35,074 nt of DNA, from the NCBI GenBank assembly GCA_030154025.1, contig JASKKT010000022.1, forward strand, positions 1 through 35,074. The letters are read 5' to 3'. This DNA comes from Methanolobus sp. Lineage in GTDB: Archaea > Halobacteriota > Methanosarcinia > Methanosarcinales > Methanosarcinaceae. Below are positions 32,500-35,074 of the stretch, piece by piece. How positions within the stretch are numbered: position 1 is the first letter of the stretch; the number at the start of each line of letters is the position of its first letter. The translations under genes were made by a program, and so were the position numbers. The notes beneath the pieces are model-generated. The model saw only the letters and a list, made by a program, of their open reading frames with translations, did no database searches and was not told the origin of the DNA.

Positions 32500-32810
32500 C
32501 ATACCGGTAGTGCCTCGTTCAGTATGTTTTTTCCAATATTGGTCTTCAAGGCACTTTTGAGCACCAGGTCCACTTTTATTCCTAAAGTATCGGAAAGGTA
32601 GTTCTCAAGCTCAACGAATTCAAGAAGACCAGGAGCTTCACTGAACTCAACTAATATGTCAAGGTCACTGCTCTGCGTCTGTTCTTTTCTCACATAGGAG
32701 CCGAAAACAGCAAGATAACTTACTTTGAATCTTTCTTCCAGTTCCGGAAGCAGTTCATGGAGCTGCTGAATGTACTTCTCAGTTGCTTCAGATTTGAGTG
32801 ACGGTGTCAT
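32499..32810 (-). CDS. MNT-type nucleotidyltransferase (MntA-like antitoxin), solitary
   Basis: A 103-residue minimal nucleotidyltransferase. The catalytic motif GSYVRKEQTQSSDLDILVEF (GS-x10-DxD) is intact, and VDLVLKSALK supplies the third-strand Asp. Such proteins act as antitoxins by adenylylating a HEPN RNase toxin. No HEPN gene is adjacent on this strand, so it is an orphan. GTGAT eleven bases before the ATG may be its ribosome site. It meets the methyltransferase operon tail to tail. Confidence 0.82.
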   Translation of the reverse strand: MTPSLKSEATEKYIQQLHELLPELEERFKVSYLAVFGSYVRKEQTQSSDLDILVEFSEAPGLLEFVELENYLSDTLGIKVDLVLKSALKTNIGKNILNEALPV

Positions 32811-32973
32811 TTGTGATTATCACTTTGATTTTTTATCCTATAAATGTATCGAGGATATTTGGGAAGTAGCCAGTGTTTTACCTCATGAAAAGGAAAAGGG
32901 ATTACATACAGCAATATCAGTGTTGTCAGAATGCCGATAACTATTTTGAAATATGTTTCCATACATTGCCTCT

Positions 32974-33328
32974 TTATATTTTTCGAAGTAGACGGAAACC
33001 GAGATCGTAATTGCTGTCTTCATGATTAGCACCTGTACGGTAAGTTGATTTACAGGTCTCATAACTAAGGGCCCAACTGCCTACGCGTAGAACCCTATGA
33101 ACGTTGAGATCTATTTTCAAGTCGGCATCAACTGATGCACCAACAGCAGGGTCAATAATCTCAAACGCACTTCCATTGCCTGGTGTCCCAACATAAGATT
33201 CATGCCAGATATCCTGGCACCACTCCACTACATTACCATGAATATCATACAAACCCAGGCATTAGGCTTCTTCTGGCCTACAGGATGGATCCTGTCTTCC
33301 GGCTTTTCAATACGTGGATTAGTGTCAT
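32974..33328 (-). pseudogene. Remnant of a formylglycine-generating-enzyme-fold gene
   Basis: The 92-residue frame (32974-33252) starts at MYDIHGNVVEWCQD and ends FRLLRKI, the C-terminal third of an FGE-fold protein. Upstream on the same strand, codons for NPRIEKPEDRIHPVGQKKPNAW (from about 33328) continue the same family in another frame; a single missing G near 33255 breaks GQKKPNAWG-LYDIHG. The N-terminal half is absent. It resembles the intact gene at 12559 (PVGQKKPNPWGLHDMHG). It is a decayed second copy. Confidence 0.75.
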
Positions 33329-33366
33329 ACTAAGAAAAAAAATAATTCATGCAATATAAAACATTT

Positions 33367-33455
33367 ATGGCCCGTTTCTCGAACTCAAATTCCGAGGATA
33401 TGAGATAGTATTCTGTCAGTCATTTTTGAAAGCAAAAAAGGAAGAGAATATTTTT
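33367..33455 (+). repeat. Imperfect direct repeat, copy A
   Basis: This stretch aligns without gaps to 34207-34295 (offset exactly 840 nt) at roughly two thirds of positions, with islands TTTCTC, AACTC, CTG-CAGT and GAAGCAAAA-type blocks. It lies upstream of the MntA gene and probably includes its promoter region. Confidence 0.55.
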
Positions 33456-33529
33456 GTTGACCAATAACCTGTTCGGTGGTTTCTGCAACATTCAGTTAAC
33501 GATTTAAACTTTGTCAGTGAGTATTAACT

Positions 33530-33814
33530 ATGGATGCCCTTCAGATATTAAGAGAACATGAGAAAGTGATAATAGAGCGTTTTGGCGTAAACAAAATAGC
33601 TATTTTTGGTTCTTTTGCTAAGGGAGAAGAGCACATCGATAGTGACGTTGATGTTCTGATTGAATTCAAGGAAGGCAGAAAGACTTTTGATAACTATATG
33701 GAATTGAAGTTCTATCTTGAAGAGATCTTTGGAAGAAAAGTGGACCTTGTTATTGAGAACGCAATAAAGCCAACTCTCAGGGAAACAATTCTTAAAGAGG
33801 CTGTTTATGCCTAG
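33530..33814 (+). CDS. mntA: MntA-type nucleotidyltransferase antitoxin
   Basis: A 94-residue MNT nucleotidyltransferase with GSFAKGEEHIDSDVDVLIEF (GS-x10-DxD) and VDLVIENAIKP. It would AMPylate the Tyr of its HEPN partner's RX4HXY motif and so neutralise it. The gene overlaps the following HepT gene by eight bases (the ATG of HepT lies within GTTTATGCCTAG), the usual layout for MntA-HepT modules. It is only distantly similar to the solitary MNT protein at 32499. Confidence 0.88.
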   Translation: MDALQILREHEKVIIERFGVNKIAIFGSFAKGEEHIDSDVDVLIEFKEGRKTFDNYMELKFYLEEIFGRKVDLVIENAIKPTLRETILKEAVYA

Positions 33815-34172
33815 GACCCGCTGGTTTTCTTTGCAGATATGCTTGGTGCAATTGAGAAAATCCAGAGATATTGAGAAAGTCCATAGATATCTTGAGAATG
33901 TTTCTTTTGCGCAATTTGCGGAAGACGACATGAGAATAGATGCTGTTGTCCGCAACCTTGAGATTATTGGCGAAGCTGCAGGTAAAATCCCTCCTGAGAC
34001 CAGAGATGAGTATCCTGATATCCCGTGGAAAAAGATAGTGGGACTGAGGAACATCCTGATACACGAATATTTTGGAATTGACATTGAGACCATATGGGAT
34101 GTGGTCGAGAATCACCTTGGCAATCTGAAAATAGAAGTGCAGAGGATTGTAGAATACCAGAAGCCCAGGTAG
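33807..34172 (+). CDS. hepT: HepT-type HEPN protein (DUF86), with scrambled N-terminal segment
   Basis: A 121-residue DUF86/HEPN RNase toxin. The core RNLEIIGEAAGKIPPE, PDIPWKKIVGLRN and the catalytic RX4HXY motif RNILIHEY are intact. Residues 4 to about 21 (TRWFSLQICLVQLRKSR) are unlike the family; the same DNA read one frame over gives the expected DPLVFFADMLGAIEKIQRY. A missing base just after ATGCCTAG and a 19-nt tandem duplication (33851-33888) together shift the frame out and back. The protein is therefore full length but with a wrong first helix, and may be weakened or inactive. The alternative, a sequencing error, would have to affect two sites. Confidence 0.82.
   Translation: MPRTRWFSLQICLVQLRKSRDIEKVHRYLENVSFAQFAEDDMRIDAVVRNLEIIGEAAGKIPPETRDEYPDIPWKKIVGLRNILIHEYFGIDIETIWDVVENHLGNLKIEVQRIVEYQKPR
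33851..33888 (+). repeat. 19-nt tandem duplication inside hepT
   Basis: ATTGAGAAAATCCAGAGAT (33851-33869) is followed directly by ATTGAGAAAGTCCATAGAT (33870-33888), identical at 17 of 19 positions. The length is not a multiple of three, so it changes the reading frame of hepT. Confidence 0.85.
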
Positions 34173-34609
34173 TTGCTACAAATACAGCATCAGACTCCGG
34201 TCAAGAATGGCCTTTTTCTCAAACTCCATATTAAGGAATAGGAAATCATGCTCTGCCAGTAGGTTTTGGAAGCAAAAGGGCTAGGGGATAATTTTTATTT
34301 GATAATAAGGCCCATGGCCTGATTTGATATAAGTAATCCACACATCAAAAGAATGCGTATCGAAGACATACCATGGGGATAGAAAAATTACTTCAAATTA
34401 CTCCCGAATTTCAACTATAATACTTGACACTATGAGATATTGTGGTTTTAGAATGTTCTTTTATTCCCTCTTCTACATGCACACAATCCAGTTGTCCTTT
34501 AGAGAAAGTAGCTTCTATCACTAACCAGCCCTCTCTATCATCAACTGTTACATCTATTGAACCCATCTTAAAACTATAAATAGCGTCTTTTATACTTGTA
34601 TTATGGGGT
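34173..34609. other. Region between hepT and the IS remnant
   Basis: About 440 nt without a convincing gene. It holds repeat copy B (34207-34295), a small palindrome AGGCC/GGCCT (34308-34320) and, on the - strand, an open frame (34411-34665) that runs into the transposase remnant and has no ribosome site. The frame's protein-like middle (GSIDVTVDDREGWLVIEATF) could be a fragment of a gene broken by the insertion. Confidence 0.4.
34207..34295 (+). repeat. Imperfect direct repeat, copy B
   Basis: This is the partner of 33367-33455, at a constant offset of 840 nt, lying just after hepT. The pair brackets the MntA-HepT module, either as a duplicated promoter region or as traces of the event that inserted the module. 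Confidence 0.55.
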
Positions 34610-35074
34610 TTGCCACCACAATCAATTGTCGGAAGAAAGAGAGCTGATGACCGTAAGGTCATCAACGGAATTCTCTTTGTTCTGATAACTGGTTGCAGAT
34701 GGGCAGATATGCCGCAATGCTATGGTTCACGAGCAACAGCATGGAGACGGTTGAAATGGTGGTCAGAAGGGAGAATTTGGAACACGATAATGGAATCCCT
34801 TCGGGATTCAGCTTATAATGATGGTAAGTTCTCCATGGACATTGTATGTGTTCATAGCACTTTCATCGAAACAAAAAAAGGGGAGAAGATTCCGCGCATA
34901 CAACGGTCACAAAAGAAGGAAAGGAGTAAAAGTTCATGCTTGTGTGAGTTGTGAAGGTTTTCCGTTGACCATTCAAATCTCTTCTGGAAAAGAACACGAT
35001 AGCCAACATTTCATTGAGGTTCTGGAAGACATTAAGGTAAAGTCGAGCAGAAGACCAAGAACAAGACCCATAGA
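34610..35074 (+). mobile_element. Truncated and inactivated IS5-family transposase (runs off the window)
   Basis: Reading from the TTG at 34610, the protein has IS5-type features (LPPQSIVGRKRADDRKVINGI, TGCRWADMPQCYGS, TAWRRLKWWSEGRIW). The usual first 20-odd residues before LLP are missing, with a stop at 34577 in frame. The first catalytic Asp (usually DST) is His: VHSTF. After the A7G4 tract near 34874-34884 the family continues in another frame (FRAYNGHKRRKGVKVHAC, then GKEHDSQHFIEVLE) to the window edge, while the first frame stops at 34954. Some IS5 elements use frameshifting, but the missing N-terminus and lost Asp indicate a dead copy. Confidence 0.75.

Noticed and set aside
34411-34665. 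84-codon - strand frame overlapping the transposase remnant
   Set aside because: Its first third is the complement of transposase codons and no ribosome site is present. The middle may be a gene fragment, so it is mentioned under the intergenic entry but not called a gene.
34870-34900. Programmed frameshift in an active IS5-type transposase
   Set aside because: An A7G4 tract is present at the shift, but the missing N-terminus and the His in place of the first catalytic Asp make an inactive remnant more likely.

Overview
The window comes from a methylotrophic methanogenic archaeon, most likely of the family Methanosarcinaceae. It carries MtbA-type methylcobamide:coenzyme M methyltransferase, methanogen corrinoid proteins, two RamA-type corrinoid reductive activases with ferredoxin tails, two Msr-type regulators (winged helix plus DUF1724) and a group II chaperonin homologue. 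Ribosome binding sites match the archaeal 16S 3' end (GGAGG, GGTGA, GTGATC) and promoters carry TATA boxes. No rRNA, tRNA or CRISPR array was seen.

Left part (1-6047, + strand): a tightly packed cluster holding the end of a radical SAM protein, an AMP-dependent CoA-ligase-like protein, a SAM methyltransferase, a BioB-like radical SAM enzyme and a three-gene NitT/TauT-type ABC importer with overlapping genes. It reads as a biosynthesis-plus-uptake unit for an unidentified small molecule. A convergent unit on the - strand (6056-9980) encodes a membrane protein, a class-3 aldehyde dehydrogenase, a short-chain dehydrogenase and a Cys-rich DUF5714-like protein.

Middle part (10258-16616): an MtbA-family methyltransferase and a corrinoid protein (- strand), a formylglycine-generating-enzyme-fold protein (+), a large Old Yellow Enzyme/2,4-dienoyl-CoA-reductase-like flavoprotein and MsrA (-), and a small zinc-ribbon protein (+).

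Right part (17012-32435, all +) is the main locus. In order: Msr regulator; a small ORF with two strong hairpins; RamA paralogue 1; a PAS-GAF-PAS-GAF sensor kinase like MsmS/RdmS of Methanosarcina acetivorans; a second Msr regulator whose start codon appears to be ATA; then a probable operon of a fused corrinoid/methyltransferase protein (Mts type), a hydantoinase/oxoprolinase-fold ATPase, a divergent chaperonin, a second zinc methyltransferase and RamA paralogue 2. By analogy with the Mts system, this set probably moves methyl groups from methylated sulfur (or related) compounds to coenzyme M, with its own sensor, regulators, reactivases and possibly its own folding factors. Four promoters in the window (standalone corrinoid gene, small ORF, ramA 1, fusion gene) share one operator-like box directly on the TATA element, which suggests a common regulon.

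Far right (32499-35074) is a decayed accessory zone: a lone MNT nucleotidyltransferase, a frameshifted remnant of the formylglycine-enzyme family, an MntA-HepT pair whose HepT carries two compensating frameshifts, a roughly 90-nt imperfect direct repeat flanking that pair, and a truncated, inactivated IS5-type transposase running off the window.
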